Origin: Aurelia coerulea
Taxonomy: Eukaryota > Cnidaria > Scyphozoa > Semaeostomeae > Ulmaridae
DNA length: 64,000 nucleotides
Direction of reading: 5' to 3'
Assembly: GCA_039566865.1 (NCBI GenBank)
Contig: CM076959.1
Span: 9,283,501 to 9,347,500 of the forward strand
Both the position numbers and the translations under genes were made by a program. The notes beneath the pieces were generated by a model, which saw only the letters and a program-made list of their open reading frames with translations, was not told where the DNA came from and did not search any database. This document shows positions 11,568 through 24,485 of the stretch, in pieces. Position 1 is the first letter of the stretch. Every line of letters begins with the position of its first letter.

Positions 11568-13243
11568 AAGATAAGGCTCAAATCCTTACTAGTTGTCAGA
11601 GCATGCGGAAATCATCCAATTTCATGCTTGTCAGCCAATGAGATCACAGCTTTCTAGCCCCTGGAGACAAAATCGGTCGTTGGAGGTAAATTTTCTAGTA
11701 CCCTCACAAAAACGGAAATGGATGCTAAAATACTTCAGTTATTTGCAATTTCTTTTAATAAATCAGTTTTGGGGAAGTCCATCCAGAGTTGCTTACATGT
11801 TTAGGCGCATAGCTTGTTTGGGGCCGGAGCTGCGTTCATTTTCTGGTCGAAGAATATTTACCTTCGTTGAAATTCGCTACAAATGAGATATACAGATAAG
11901 AATTTCAGCGATTACGCATACTGACCTGAGCAACAACCCAAACCCCTTCACTGCCATCATATCTCAACATCGGAGGCAATTTCTAACGATTTCTGGTAGA
12001 GACATCATTTGGACCTAAGCTTTTCCTCGCTTAAAATTCGCTCCAGTGCAATTAAAAAGTTATGATGAAATTCTTGAGCTAAATAATGCACTTACTCATG
12101 ACTCAGACACCAGTTTGACTTCGTTCGCCTTTTTTACTTTAGCAAATTTTTATCAGAAATAACCAGTTGTGGGCGAATTGCAAAAACTTTCCTCGGTCCA
12201 TATTTTTCTCTACACAGTCTCTCCGCTTCAAACAACAAACAGGGAACTTTGACATTGTATCATAAAAGTCTTGCATCACAGAACACTCCTAAAGAGCGAT
12301 TCCATGCGCTTTAGCGAGGCATTCGTGAATTGTTTTCGCGCATTTTGTTCTTTTCGTTCTAATTTCAATCAAAGCAAAACATAAAAAGAACAAAGCATTA
12401 TTTTGGGTTCGCTAAAAAAGATACCCGGTTTTGCTCTTTTGTTTGTTTGCATTAATTGATTGAATCAAATGCGTGAAAACAATTCACGAGTGCTTTGCTA
12501 AAGCGCATGGAATCGTTCTTTATGAATGTTCTGTGATGCAAGACTTTTATGATACAATTTCAAAGTTCACTGTTTGTTGTTTGAAGCGGAGAGACTGTGC
12601 AGAGAAAAATATGGACCGAGAAAAGTTTTTGCAATTCGTCCACAACTGGTTGTTTCTGATAAAAATTTGCTAAAGTAAAAAAGGCGAACGACGTCAAACT
12701 GGTGTCTGATTCATGGGTAAGTGCATTATTTAGCTAAAGAATTTTACCATAATGTTATAGGTGCAATAGAATGAGTTTTAAGCGAGGAAAAGCTTAGGCC
12801 CAAATGATGTCTCTACCAGAAATCATTAGAAATTGCCTCCAATGTTGAGATATGATGGCAGTGAAGGGGTTTGGGTTATTGCTCAGGTCAGTATGTGTAA
12901 TCGCTGAAATTCTTATCTGTATATCTCATTTGTAGCGAATTTCAACGAAGGTAAATATTCTTCGAACAGAAAATGAACGCAGCTCCGGCCCCAAACAAGC
13001 TATGTGCCTAAACATGTAAACAACTCTGGATGGACATCCCCACAACTGATTTATTAAAACAATTGCAAATAACTGAAGTATTTTAGCATCCATTTCAGTT
13101 TTTGTGAGGGTACTAGAAAATTTACCTCAAACGACCGATTTTGTTTCCAGGGGCTAGAAAGCTGTGATCTCATTGGCTGACAAGCATGAAATTGGATGAT
13201 TTCCGCATGCTCTGACAACCAGTAAGGATTTGAACCTTATCTT
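11568..13243. mobile_element. Foldback element FB1, copy 1
   Basis: Nearly the whole element is one palindrome: arms 11568-12346 and 12466-13243 around a spacer of about 120 bp. Ends are AAGATAAGG and CCTTATCTT. Flanks ccataaatat (11558-11567) and ccataaatgt (13244-13253) look like a roughly 10-bp TSD with one mismatch. Related to the larger interrupted copy at 17513-22675. No protein-coding sequence was recognised; reading frames in it are mirror images across the arms. Confidence 0.9.
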
Positions 13244-13564
13244 CCATAAATGTATAATAAGACATAATATATTTCAAAATATTGGACAATGGATATGAAA
13301 TAAGGGTTCAAGGGTCTGTTTCATCCAGCATTCCTTGCACGTGCCGTTTGTTGATGTTCCTTTGTTGTCCGCCATTTTCATGGTAAAGGGTATGATAAAT
13401 GAAAGCGATTGAACGACTATTAGATATCACCAACATTGTGGATTACGGTGGTAGGATTGCAAAAGCTGGGAACATCGATTACCATGAAAAACAAACAGAT
13501 ATCCCTTTGTCCAAACCGACAGCTCATCCCGATTTGCAATAAATAAAAATTATGAACATTTTAC

Positions 13565-13868
13565 CTTGCAGATGTTGGATTGAAATTGCGTGCACATTTC
13601 GGCCCCTTTAGCACACCCATTTGTTCGATAGCTTTTCGCATGCCTGCGACATGACTCGGAACGTTCTTCCTTGCTGCCTGCAAATTATATGGCGTTGCTG
13701 TGGTGCTAGAACGAGATCTCCTCCTTGAATCTCTGAGTCGTATCGGATTACTTAGAGTGTTTGATCTTCTACGCTTGTCCATCCTTGATCTGGCTTTGCT
13801 GGCACTGTTTGCATATCGAGGATTTTCTTGGTACAATCTTGGTGCAACTGAAGCGTACCGTGATTTTG
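13565..13868 (-). CDS. Exon I of the unnamed coiled-coil gene
   Basis: The exon is bounded by acceptor ctttttcacag and donor AAG|gtaaaatg. It enters in phase 1 and leaves in phase 2, so at least one further exon is expected at lower coordinates. The product is about 100 residues, strongly basic, with runs such as MDKRRRS and RLRDSRRRSRSS, then TATPYNLQAARKNVPSHVAG. An Arg/Ser-rich stretch of this kind could be a nuclear localisation or polyanion/microtubule-binding segment (inference). Phase and splice sites fit exon H 1.9 kb upstream. Function not recognised. Confidence 0.7.
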
Positions 13869-14034
13869 CTGTGAAAAAGCCAAAGATGTCTAATTAAACA
13901 TTGTGTGTCTAATAAACAGAAAACAAGACTGTGACTGGAGAAATTTTATTTCAGTTTCTTCAAAAACGTTTTCATGGATTATAAAAAGCTTGACCGGTGC
14001 ATGGCAACAAAGCCATTTGGTCACCAAACCTTAA

Positions 14035-14300
14035 AGGACAAGTCCGGGGTATGGTTTTTGTGCCATTTTCAATGCATGAGTACACGATAAAGAGAATAGC
14101 AGCGATTAAGAGGCGAACAAAATAATCACACAGCCTCGTCTTCGTTTGCGCGATATGACGTCACTTCGCCCAAATTGCTTATTTGAATACGTAATTTCAC
14201 AAGGAGAGGGCGAAAAATAATGGAGAAAAATATCATGCATCATTTAAAGTGGTATTATCTTGCATTTTATCATCAATGATACCAACCCCGGACTTGTCCT
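14035..14300. mobile_element. 266-bp MITE with TTAA TSD
   Basis: Termini aggacaagtccggggt and accccggacttgtcct, flanked by TTAA (14031-14034, 14301-14304). A TTAA TSD is the piggyBac hallmark (established). It contains a TGACGTCA near 14155. No coding capacity. Lies in the H-I intron. Confidence 0.85.
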
Positions 14301-14441
14301 TTAAATTTGCTCTCTGACCAAAATCTGAGCAAAGTGGAATCATCATATTGCCTCATTTGTGATCGGGAATTCTTTATCTTTACTTTCATTGCTGTTTCGA
14401 TTCTAAACATGAGACTATTTCAATAAAGAGAAAATTTAGAT

Positions 14442-14663
14442 TTGTTGATTAGTAACTTTACCATCAACAGTAAACTAATGAAAACATCCTCTCGCTGGAA
14501 TTGTAGAATTATTACCACCATTCGTATAAATGGACAATCTTTCACAAATGATGCTTTGACGCAGCTTTTATTATATGGTGATCAAGACCTTTCTGATGAC
14601 TTGAACAGAAATATACTCGAATTTACTTTACTTTTCATAAACGAAATTGGTCGGTTTGGTTGA
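14442..14663 (+). pseudogene. LINE-A 3' fragment (C-terminal ORF2)
   Basis: The last ~35 codons (LLLYGDQDLSDDLNRNILEF, then FINEIGRFG) align with the extreme C-terminus of LINE-A ORF2 at 50815-50919 (LLQYGNKNLPLEANKLILNL, then ISETERFG). Both stop at the same position. Nothing of the reverse transcriptase remains, so this is a severely 5'-truncated insertion. Confidence 0.75.
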
Positions 14664-15121
14664 AATCTTTTGAAACTTCAGAAAGAAGCGACCACCAAGT
14701 CCCTTTGCGTAAATGTTCTTTTTCTTCGTAAATTCCGTTTTACATTAGATGTCAGGCATTTTATTCTTATCACAGAGCGAGTTGCACTATAGACTTTCTT
14801 CATTTCATCCCAACCCTGGCTCGACATCTAATGTCAGGCAGAATCCATTAGTTTAGTATCCATTAGTTTTTAATCGTTCGTAGTGTAGTTGTATGTAGTT
14901 TAACGTTGCGTGTATTTATGAATTGGCCCTGGTCTAGTCATTGTTTTTGTTCCCCTTGGTATCGTCCCTGTGGTAGTTATTAAGCATTCAAATGGGTGCT
15001 TTAGATGTTTTGAAGTACAAGATATTCAACAATTTGAAGACGGAAAATTTAATGTTCGTTATCATGATTGCGGGCATACCAAAAGAAAGGGCCCATTCAA
15101 AAAATTCAAAGTACCAATAAT

Positions 15122-15518
15122 GCTGATTGGATTTGAATGAACCGAATTCTGCAGGATACCCGAGAATAAATATACGTCAATTCCATTTACGAAAATTTCT
15201 CGATTGTGAAAAGTATGAAAAATGGCCTAAACACATTATCAAATTGTAAGGAATCTCCTGACACAAAACAATATGCAAGGGTAATTCCTCTCAAAAGTTA
15301 TAGGAAATCAACTTCAAACATTTATTGTCCTTTGCGTGGAGTTTCATCATGATTCGATCAAGTGTTTTAGGCCCCTTTTCAGGCATTTCGCAACCAATGA
15401 ATTTTTAGTAAGTCGAATGTACCTACATTTTTCGCGTTTATAAAAAAGCTAAAAAAATCATGCAATTATTAAATCTCTCAGCTATCAAGCAGAAATCGAT
15501 TCATTCAAACCTATCCAG
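15122..15518. mobile_element. Inverted-repeat MITE 'C', copy 2
   Basis: Left end gattggatttgaatgaac and right end gattcattcaaacctatcc, with an interior matching copy 1 (10151-11064) but without the pogo-like insertion. It therefore gives the uninterrupted form of that element. Confidence 0.65.
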
Positions 15519-15738
15519 TACACTTGATGCTATGAATTTTCAAAAATGAGAAATTTCTCTGGCTCATCCTGAAATGTTTTGAACGGCAAACTGACAAGTG
15601 AAAGAAAGGACTTAAGATAGACAAGTAGCTTCTCTCAAAACGACACATTAGAGGCCCAGACTTGCAGCAAAACTTGTCATATCCACATAATATTGATGGG
15701 AATTGGCAAGTAAAATCAGTTTGACAACTCACTTGCAC

Positions 15739-17201
15739 CTGTCTTGGAAGCCGAAGATGGCGTTTTAGGATCTTTTGGCTCAATCTTCGTATTCTCAGTT
15801 GCGTTTCTAGTTACAACGGGAGTGACAGCTTTGCTTATCTTCATGCTAGATCCATCTCTCATTGACGGCAAACCATGCTGATTCAAACTAACCGTCTTAG
15901 GCGTCACAGCGTTTCCCTTTAGGTTGTTCTCGCACACCACAGACAGTGGTTGCCGGGTAGGGCTGTCTTCAATGGGCTCAATGCCTGACAAATTCGCATC
16001 AGCTTCATTTGATTGCATGCATGTATACGTGATAGCGAGGCCAGCCTCCTCTCTTAATACATCTTGGCTTATGGGCAGTACATCAAAAGTAGCATTTAGA
16101 TCGTTATGTACTACAGCGGATTTTGTTGTATTGACAGTTAGAATACCAAAGCTCTGGTCGCATTTAGTGTCATCATTTCTACAATGTTCTGCTTTGATAT
16201 TGTCAGTTTGGCTTAAAACTGCCTCTTTGTCGTTTGAGAATTCTGCTTCCTCTTGGTTTACCGTCGAGACCTTCCCATCTTTGTGGACATTCTCATTCTC
16301 TTTGATTACTGGCAAATTGCTAACCTCATCCGGCCCTTTCTGTATTATCATCGTGCCACGCCTTTCTCTGCCAGCAATTTCGACTGAGCCTGCACCAGAA
16401 AATAACAGTTTCGCAGGAGTACAGCCTTGGTGTTGACTGACATCAATAGCGGGATCAGTTGCTTCCTTTTCCGGCATAGGGGATAAAAATTTTGTATCAA
16501 ATCTTGGCATTTTGTTTCGAACTTCAAAGTCATCATCCAGTGTCCTTGTTCTTCGTCTAGAAAGTGACGATGGGCTGACATTGTTCTCAATATTATCTGC
16601 AACAATGGCGCTTTGTCCAGCATCAACATTGTGGTTAATTCTGTGATAGGTCTCCATTTCAGAGCTTTTCGTCATATTTTGTTGCAGCCCATGCAATTTT
16701 GTTTCCAAATCGGTTACGAAGGCTTCATTTGAAGGGATAGATACAACAGCATATTCCTGATTTCCAGGAGTAGGATGGGTAGGAACTGAGGGCATCGGGC
16801 TTCCAGCAGATGCACACAACATGTTTGCAGATACTTCATTACTTAGGCCCGTAACAACTCTCGTTATCTTGCTATTGTACACTGAGTTTAAAGCAGTTAT
16901 TGAGGTATAGTCTTCGTCCATGTCAATATCAACACCTTTAGCGGCCATTTGCAAGGTGTTTGCCAGCAAAACACATCTCGATCGAGCTGGTGTCCTCACT
17001 GGTGTGCACGAGGAAAAGTTGAGAATTGATGACACGTCAAGGCTCTCTCGCGTTGACTCATCAGCCCACGTGATTCTCCTGCTGCCTTCTAAATCATTCA
17101 TTACTGATGTGTATTCCTGCTCAAGTTCCAAACTGAGATTGCTGGTTTCTTTGAGCTTCAGCTGTTGCTTGGAGACGAGGCTGAGAAGTTTTGAAAACAA
17201 C
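15739..17201 (-). CDS. Exon H: large Ser/Thr-Pro-rich exon of the unnamed coiled-coil gene
   Basis: The acceptor tttttctag at 17202 and donor at 15738 (or the stronger gtgagt 6 bp on) give an uninterrupted exon of about 487 codons, phase 2 in and 1 out. The first ~45 residues (LVSKQQLKLKETSN, LSLELEQEYTSVMNDLEG) continue the coiled coil of exon G. The rest is low-complexity, acidic and Ser/Thr-rich, with about ten S/T-P sites (TPVRTPARS, SPMP, TPAK, SPTR, TPKT, KTPSS) and a basic patch SRRRTRTLDD. Such sites are typical of CDK/MAPK substrates (known); that this is one is inference. The exon lies between two foldback elements. Codon use is ordinary and open for 1.46 kb in a stop-rich region, which supports real coding. 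Family not recognised. Confidence 0.85.
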
Positions 17202-17512
17202 CTAGAAAAAAAGGGAATTATAAATTTAGTCAAACAGCCTTGACATTATAAAAAAGGAAAGAAAAATAGAATCCTAATAGAGCAGTCCTGACTGCATGAA
17301 CAGCTATAGTCTCGCCCTCGTGCACTCTGTGCTGCAAATATCTCTCATCGAATGCCTCAAAGCCTGGATATGTCTTTTGCAAAAACAGCACACCTAAATA
17401 TTACCAAAGATGCACGGTATTCAATGTTCTTTCGTTAAAGCATTACTGTCATATCTGTTCTCAAACGAGTAACAAAGAAGAAAACGAAATCAAACATGAT
17501 TGAGTTTTGTGC

Positions 17513-20500
17513 AAGATAAGGTTCATATCCTTACTGGTTGCCAGAACATGCGGAAAACCCCTTGAGACAAAAATCGGTCGTTTGAGGTGAATTCTCTGGC
17601 ACCCTCGCAAAAACTGAGTCATCGCATTTATTTGCGATTTCTTTGATAAATCAATTGTAGGGATGTCCGTCCAAAGTTGTTACATGTGTGGGTTTATTTG
17701 GGCTCCGAGCTGCGTTCATTTTCCAGTCGAAGAATATTGATCTTTGTTGATTTATGGATAAGAATCGTTATGAATAAGATATTAAGATTCCAGTGATTAT
17801 GCATACTGACTAGAGCATTAACCCAAACCATTCACTTCTATCGTATATCAAAATTAGAGGCAATTTTCAATTATTTCTGACAGAGAAATCATTTGGACTT
17901 AGGCTTTTCCTTGCTTAAAGCCAATTCCATTGCACTGAAGAGTTACGGTAAAATTCTATAGCTGAATGATTCATTTATGAATCAGACATCAGTTTGACTT
18001 CGTTTGCCATTTTTATTTCAGCAAACTTAAAAGAAATAACCATTTGTGCGGATGAATTGCAAAAACTGTCTTAGTCCGGTGGCTGGAGGGGGGGCATCAC
18101 CACCCGAGCGGAGAATTTACCAGACCTAGCTCATCTATACCAGTTTTTTGCGTAGATTTCGATTCTGGGAGGTGATCAGCCATTTGAGGGGGCTTTTTCA
18201 AGATATAGGGGGTCATAGGTTAAAAAATGGGGGAAATCATAATTCTTTGGTTCTCTATGAAAATATTGTTATAGCTCGGTTACACATGGATATCTAGCAT
18301 CAGATATATCTCCGTAAATGTATTTGGTCGTCAAGGGCATGTTCCTGCTTTGATTGGGGCGCTTTGGGCGCGTTTGGGGCTGAAAAACATGTTATAGGCA
18401 GAATCATCCTACTAGTTTAGACTTAGCCAACACAGCCGAGCATTGTTCTATTATAATATATAATGATAGAAAGCTGAGCACAATGATCTCAATCAACGCT
18501 ATTTACTTGGAAAGTTTGGCTTGGCCTGATCTCCATTATTGTATGATCTACCAAATTGCAGTTAAAGACAACATAAGCTTCATTATTCCATCATCAACAC
18601 GAAAGGCCACAACTTACAACTACGGTGGTGCAGGAATCCTCTGTCTTGCCTCTTCTCGATAAGCAAACTGAATTACGCAAGGTACGATAGCTTCTTCTAC
18701 TGAAACTCAATGAAACTCATCCTGGAGCTACATGAAGAAAAAATTGCTAACAAATGGATTCTCCGTTTGCAGCAATGGGCACAACATTAGCCATTCAATT
18801 CATGTAGCTGGTGAGCAAACGTACATGCGAAGCTCCTACATAACGGTCATAATTTTTGTTGAGATGAATGTTTTTTTATGTGAATATGTTTTATTGGGGG
18901 AAGCAACCTATTTGTGTTTTAATCCAGTATTTGATGGTGGCTATAACTCGGTATATCTATATCAGGAGGATCTTGACCTTTATTTCTGAAGTATAAACAA
19001 ACCAGTACAGAAAAAAATATGACGATTAAAGTTTGACGAGCTATAGCAAGAAAAACATCCATTTTCATTGCCTAAATATGGTCTGACAGTCTTTGAAGTA
19101 GAAAATAAAGTTTTTGGATTCAGGCATATTCCAAAAAAAAAAAGAGAAGCCAAAGTTTCGATACTAATGGCAACAGCACTGTCAATATAGCGAGATTAAT
19201 TACTCATTTCTTCATTCCGTTTATCAAAAATTAATTAACTCATCTTCTGCATGCATGTGGAATAAAAGTTTTACTCGTCAGGAAAGTCCCCATGCTTAAA
19301 TGGTTTTTAATAGACTATAACAAGCGAGATTTTTTGATTCACTGATGTCCCTTGCAGAAATTGACAAAATGGCTACTCCAAGGAAATGCTTAGGAGCAAG
19401 AGAGATGAAAAAGTATGAAAAGAGCGAGTTATGAAGTAGTTGAGGCTATCTCACCAATCCATTTCACAATGCAAGGGAAAAGCAGAATTTTTTCACTCGT
19501 TTTTCTGAAAGACCACACGCTCAAAACCAAGTTACAGAGCGACTCGCGAGACGTCACGGTACAAAGAGACGTTTTTAGGCATCCTTATCGCAACATCTGT
19601 AAGGAGCAATCACGAACGAAGATAAAAAGGCCCTGTCCTTCCTCTTGCAATTGTAGCCTGTGATGGCGCGAAAAGAAAACAGGCAAAGCAAACTGATGGA
19701 TACAGCTTTGTCCTCTACTATCATAGCTGATGAGACTATCCCTTTCAATCAGTCGTGCTATATGCTCATTATTGTATCGTCGCCATCCAATCAAACTATA
19801 AATGTCCCAAATACATTAGAACTAGCAGTCAAACTGCTTGCTTTTGCAGTCAGTTTTCTTTTGGATAGTGGTGCCTCGCGAGTCGCTCTGAAACTTCGGT
19901 TTTGAGCGTGCAGTCTTTCAGAAAAAAGATTGAACAACTTCTGTTTGTCCAATGCATTGTGAAATGGAATGATGAGATCCTCCTTCAGAGCCTCGACAAC
20001 TTCATCATTCGCTCTTCAGACTTTTTCATCTCTCTTGCTCCTAGAACATCCTTGGTGTATTAGCCTCTTTGTCAATTTCTGCAAGGGACAGCAGTGAATC
20101 AACCAATCTCGCTCGTTATAGTCTATTCAAAACCCTTTTAACATGGGAACTACCCTGATGAGTAAAGTATTTCATTCTACATGCATGCAAAAGATGAGTT
20201 ACTTAATTTTTGATGAACGAAATGAAAAAATGACTTATCAATCTCGCTATATTGCAATGGTTGTTTGGCTTTCCCTTTCTTGGAATATGCCTGAATCTAA
20301 AAACTTTATTTCCTATTTTAAGACTGTCAGATCATATTTAGTTGCTATAGCTCGTCAAACTTTAATCGTCATACTTTTTTCTGTACTGGTTTGTTTATAC
20401 TTCAGAAATAAAGGTCAAGATCCTCCTGATATAGATATACCGAGTTATAGCCATCATCAAATACTGGACAAAACACAAATAACTTGCTTCCCCCAGTAAA

Positions 20501-22675
20501 ACACATTCACATAAAAAAACATTCATCTCAAACAAAAATTAAGACCGTTATGTAGGAGCTTCGCATGTACGTTTGCTCACCAGCTACATGAATTGACTGG
20601 CTAATGTTGTGCCCATTGCTGCAAACGGAGAATCCATTTGTTAGCAATTTTTTCTTCATGTAGCTCCAGGATGAGTTTCATTGAGTTTCAGTAGAAGAAG
20701 CTATCGTACCTTGCGTAATTCTGTTTGCTTATCGAGAAGAGGCAAGACAGAGGATTCCTGCACCACCGTAGTTGTAAGTTGTGGCCTTTCGTGTTGATGA
20801 TGGAATAATGAAGCTTATGTTGTCTTTAACTGCAATTTGGTAGATCATACAATTCTGGGGGTCAGGCCAAGCCAAACTTTCCAAGTAAATAGCGTTGATT
20901 GAGATCATTGTGCTCAGCTTTCTATCGTTATATATTATAATAGAACAATGCTTGGCTGTGTTGGCTAAGTCTAAACTAGTAGGATGATTCTGCCTATAAC
21001 ATGTTTTTCAGCCCCAAACGCACCCAAAGCGCCCCCCTCAAAGCAGGAACATGCCCTTGACGACCAAATACATTTACGGAGATATATCTGATGCTAGATA
21101 TCCATGTGTAACCGAGCTATAACAATATTTTCATTGAGAACCAAAGAATTATGATTTCCCCCATTTTTTAACCTATGACCCCCTATATCTTGAAAAAGCC
21201 CCCTCAAATGGCTGATCACCTCCCAGAATCGAAATCTTCGCAAAAAACTGGTCTAGATGAGCTAGGTCTGGTAAATTCTCCGCTCGGGTGGTGATGCCCC
21301 CCCTCCAGCCACCGGACTATCTTTGGTCCATGTTTTTCTCCGCACACTTTCTCCGCTTCAAACGATAACGGTGAACTTTGGCAGTGTATCACAAAAGATT
21401 CGCATCACACAACATTTCTCTGATGATAAACCATTCAATGTGCTTGAGCGAGGTACTCGTGATGGTCTTCACACATGTGCTTTCAACCAATCAATGCAAA
21501 CGAACAAACAAACAAACAGAGCAACAATGTGTATCATTCTAGGGAACCCAAGCATAGTGTCTTGTTCTGTTTGTTTTTGTATTGATTGAAATCAGAACGA
21601 AGAACTTTGACATTGTATCACAAAAGATTTGCATCACGGAAAATGTCTATGGAACGATTCTATGCGAGGCACATATGATGGGCGAGGCACTCGTGCATCG
21701 CTTCACACATTTGACTTTGCTCAATCAACGCAAACAAACAAAAAGAGCAAAACCGCGAATTTTTTAAGTGAACCCATAAATAACGTGTTCTTTTCGTTCG
21801 GATTTCAATCAATGCAAAAAACAAAAAAGAACAAAACACTACTTTTGGGTACTCTGGAATGATACACATTTTTGCCCTGTTTGTTTATTTGTTTGCATTG
21901 ATTGGTGGGAAGCACATGTGTGAAAACCATCACGAGTACCTCGCTCAAGCACATCGAATGGTTTTATCATAAGAGAAATGTTGTGTGATGCAAATCTTTT
22001 GTGATACAAAGTCAAAGTTCACCGTTATCGTTTGAAGCGGAGAAAGTGCGCAGAGAAAAATATGGATCAAGGACATTTATTGCAATTCACCCACAAATGG
22101 TTGTTTCTTTTAAGATTGCTGAAATAAAAATGGCAAACGAAGTCAAACTGATGTCTGATTCATAAGTGAATCATTCAGCTCAAGAATTTTACCATAACTC
22201 TTCATTGCAATGGAATTGGTTTCAAGCAAGGAAAAGTATAGGCCCGAATGATTTCTCTGCCAGAAATCTGAAACATTACAGAGGTGAATAAGTTCAGGAT
22301 ATTGCTCAGGTCAGTCCACATAATCGCAAAATTCCTTTTAATATCTCATTTGCAATGATTTCTATCAGTATTTGAACGAAGGTCAATATTCTTCGACCAG
22401 AAAATGAACGCAGCTCTGGCTCCAAATAAGCTATATGCCTATCACATGTAAACAACTCTGGAGGGACATCTTTACAATTGATTTATCGAACAAAATTGCA
22501 ATACCTGCAGTAATTTAGCATCCATTCCAGTTCTTGTGAGGGTACCAGAAAATTCACCTCAAACGATCGATTTTGCTTTAAGGGGTTAGAAAGTGGCGTT
22601 ATCGTTGACTGATTAGCGTGAAATTGGATGATTTCCGCATGTTCTGGCAACCAGTAGAGATCTGAGCCTTATCTT
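17513..22675. mobile_element. Foldback element FB1, copy 2, containing a nested 3.2-kb palindrome
   Basis: The ends (AAGATAAGG at 17513, CCTTATCTT to 22675) and arms match FB1 copy 1: for example agctgcgttcattttc on the left and gaaaatgaacgcagct on the right. The left arm is interrupted at 18071/21320 by an unrelated palindromic element. The centre (21480-21935) is rearranged and carries repeated gcttcacac and caaacaaac segments. No coding sequence. It lies in the 18-kb G-H intron. Confidence 0.88.
18072..21319. mobile_element. 3.25-kb palindromic element
   Basis: Arms of about 1.45 kb (18072-19551 and 19874-21319) are near-identical inverted copies around a spacer of about 320 bp. Ends are TAGTCCGGTGGCTGGAGGGG and its complement. 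Against FB1 copy 1 the target was interrupted near 'actttcctcggtcc', with TCT on both sides. Reading frames inside (18732-18989, 20143-20499) resemble no protein. Transcription of the host gene would place a perfect-looking 1.4-kb hairpin in its pre-mRNA. Confidence 0.92.
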
Positions 22676-22874
22676 AACTTGAGTACGTTAACCCTATTTT
22701 ACACGGACAATTTTTGAATGTTTTGCCCAAGGGGGCCATATGGCACCCCTGTTTTTGCAACTCATATGCTGCAGCAACTTTCCGGAATGGAACGTACATC
22801 TACTAAAAGGCTAATTGAGAATCTGATCTTAATTGATCACGTGGTTGGTTACTAGGCAACCAAATGGTGGCAAG

Positions 22875-23880
22875 TGGTCACATTGCAGCTTCAGAACATA
22901 GGAATCATTCGTCGTACATAGCCGATTGCTCGTGGCCCATGGTCGAAACCGCCAAAGCCTCATTTTCATGGACCAACCAGACGACTAAAAAGCGAAGGAG
23001 ACAAAAGAAGCCCGTGAAGATTTTTTTAAATTTTACCTACCTTCATAAAACGCAACCAGGACAAAAAACTGCTTGAGATTTCCCGAATTTTTTTGAAGCA
23101 ATCTACTCTCCAGATGTTTGGGAGTACAAGTTTGGATGCCGGTTAAAATATCTCCAGGATTGGCGGAGTTATGGCCACAAACAAACCAAAGGCACTGAAC
23201 CTTGAACAATAGAAATTCTGGCCGGGAGACAATAGTAATAACAATAGTGATTGTTGTAAGAACGACCCGAAAACGCCACAATCTGCGTTTTCAATTGTTC
23301 TTGCTATTGTCTTTCGCTAAATTTTCTCCTATTCAAGATTCAATGCCCCAGCGGTTTCTATGTGAATTGAAAAAGTCTGCAAAGGCTTGTTCGGGAATTT
23401 CAATTCATGTGGCAATACTCTAGGGAAGTTTCTGTATTGTACTACTGTTTGCATTCATGGCAAAAAGTTTGTTCGTTGCGAAATAGCTTATACAAATCAA
23501 AAGAGGTTTTAACAAGAGGCTTTATCACCTGACTTGAAGTGGCGTAAACTTGCCTCGACAAGGCTTCGCTGATTTTGTCTATTGGAGAGGCAATAACTCC
23601 GCCAATCCTGGAGATATTTTAACCGGCATCCAAACTTGTACTCCCAAACATCTGGAGAGTAGATTGCTTCAAAAAAATTCGAGAAATCTCAAGCATTTTT
23701 TTGTCCTGGTTGCGTTTTATGAAGGAAGGAAAAAATTTAGAAAAATCTTCACGGGTTTCTTTTGTCTCTTTCGCTTTTTAGCCGTCTGATTGGTCCGTGA
23801 AAATGAGGCTTTGGAGGTTTCGGCCATGGGCCACGAGTATTCGGCAATGTAGGACGAATGATTCCTATGTTCAGCTTCAG
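22875..23880. repeat. Inverted repeat, ~300-bp arms
   Basis: Arms 22875-23178 and 23589-23880 share, in opposite orientation, segments such as ccaggattggcggagtta and catgggccacgag. Spacer of about 410 bp. Lies inside the TTAA-flanked element. Confidence 0.85.
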
Positions 23881-24106
23881 TAATGAAAACAGGGAAAGAG
23901 GTAATTAATTTGAATTGTAACGGTTAAAATCCTAAAAAATAGTCTTGATAACAGGAAAATAAAAGTTTCTGTCGATTGAAAGTAAAATTTTCAAAATTTA
24001 TCATTATTCATTATAAATATGACGTCGTCAAAATGAATGACGTCATAGACATTATTTTTGCAGATTTAAGCAAATAAAGAAAGGCAGATTTAGTAATATA
24101 ATAGCA

Positions 24107-24485
24107 ACAGTTGCGTTTGATTGACACCTCAATCCAAAGCGATTAGCGACTGCAGACAAAGGAAATTCTCTCAACCAGCAATTCAAAACAAACAAAGCCG
24201 CAAAAGTTTCCCCGAAACTAATAGGGCAAACTCTAGCCTTGTGCAAGCGAAATTGGTTTTAAGAGAAGGTACGTACTTAGATTTACCCTTCTTATTTCTT
24301 TGTAAGAACGTAACATTTCTTAAAAACCACCTTTCGCTTGCACAAGGCGAGAATTTGTCCTACAACTAGTTTCGGGGAAACTTTTGCGGCTTTGTTTGTT
24401 TTAATTGCTGGCTGAGAGAATTTCCTTTGTCTGTAGTCGCTAATTGCTTTGAATTGAGGTACCAATCAAAAACAACTGTTGCTAT
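24107..24485. repeat. Inverted repeat, ~164-bp arms
   Basis: Arms 24107-24270 and 24322-24485 share tttccccgaaactaatag and its complement, and caacagttg and caactgttg at the outer ends. Loop of about 50 bp. Confidence 0.85.

Noticed and set aside
15924..16629. Other frames within exon H
   Set aside because: They are antisense or frame-shifted shadows of the 487-codon exon.
18732..20499. Frames in the arms of the 3.2-kb palindrome
   Set aside because: Not mirrored consistently between the arms, and no recognised domains.
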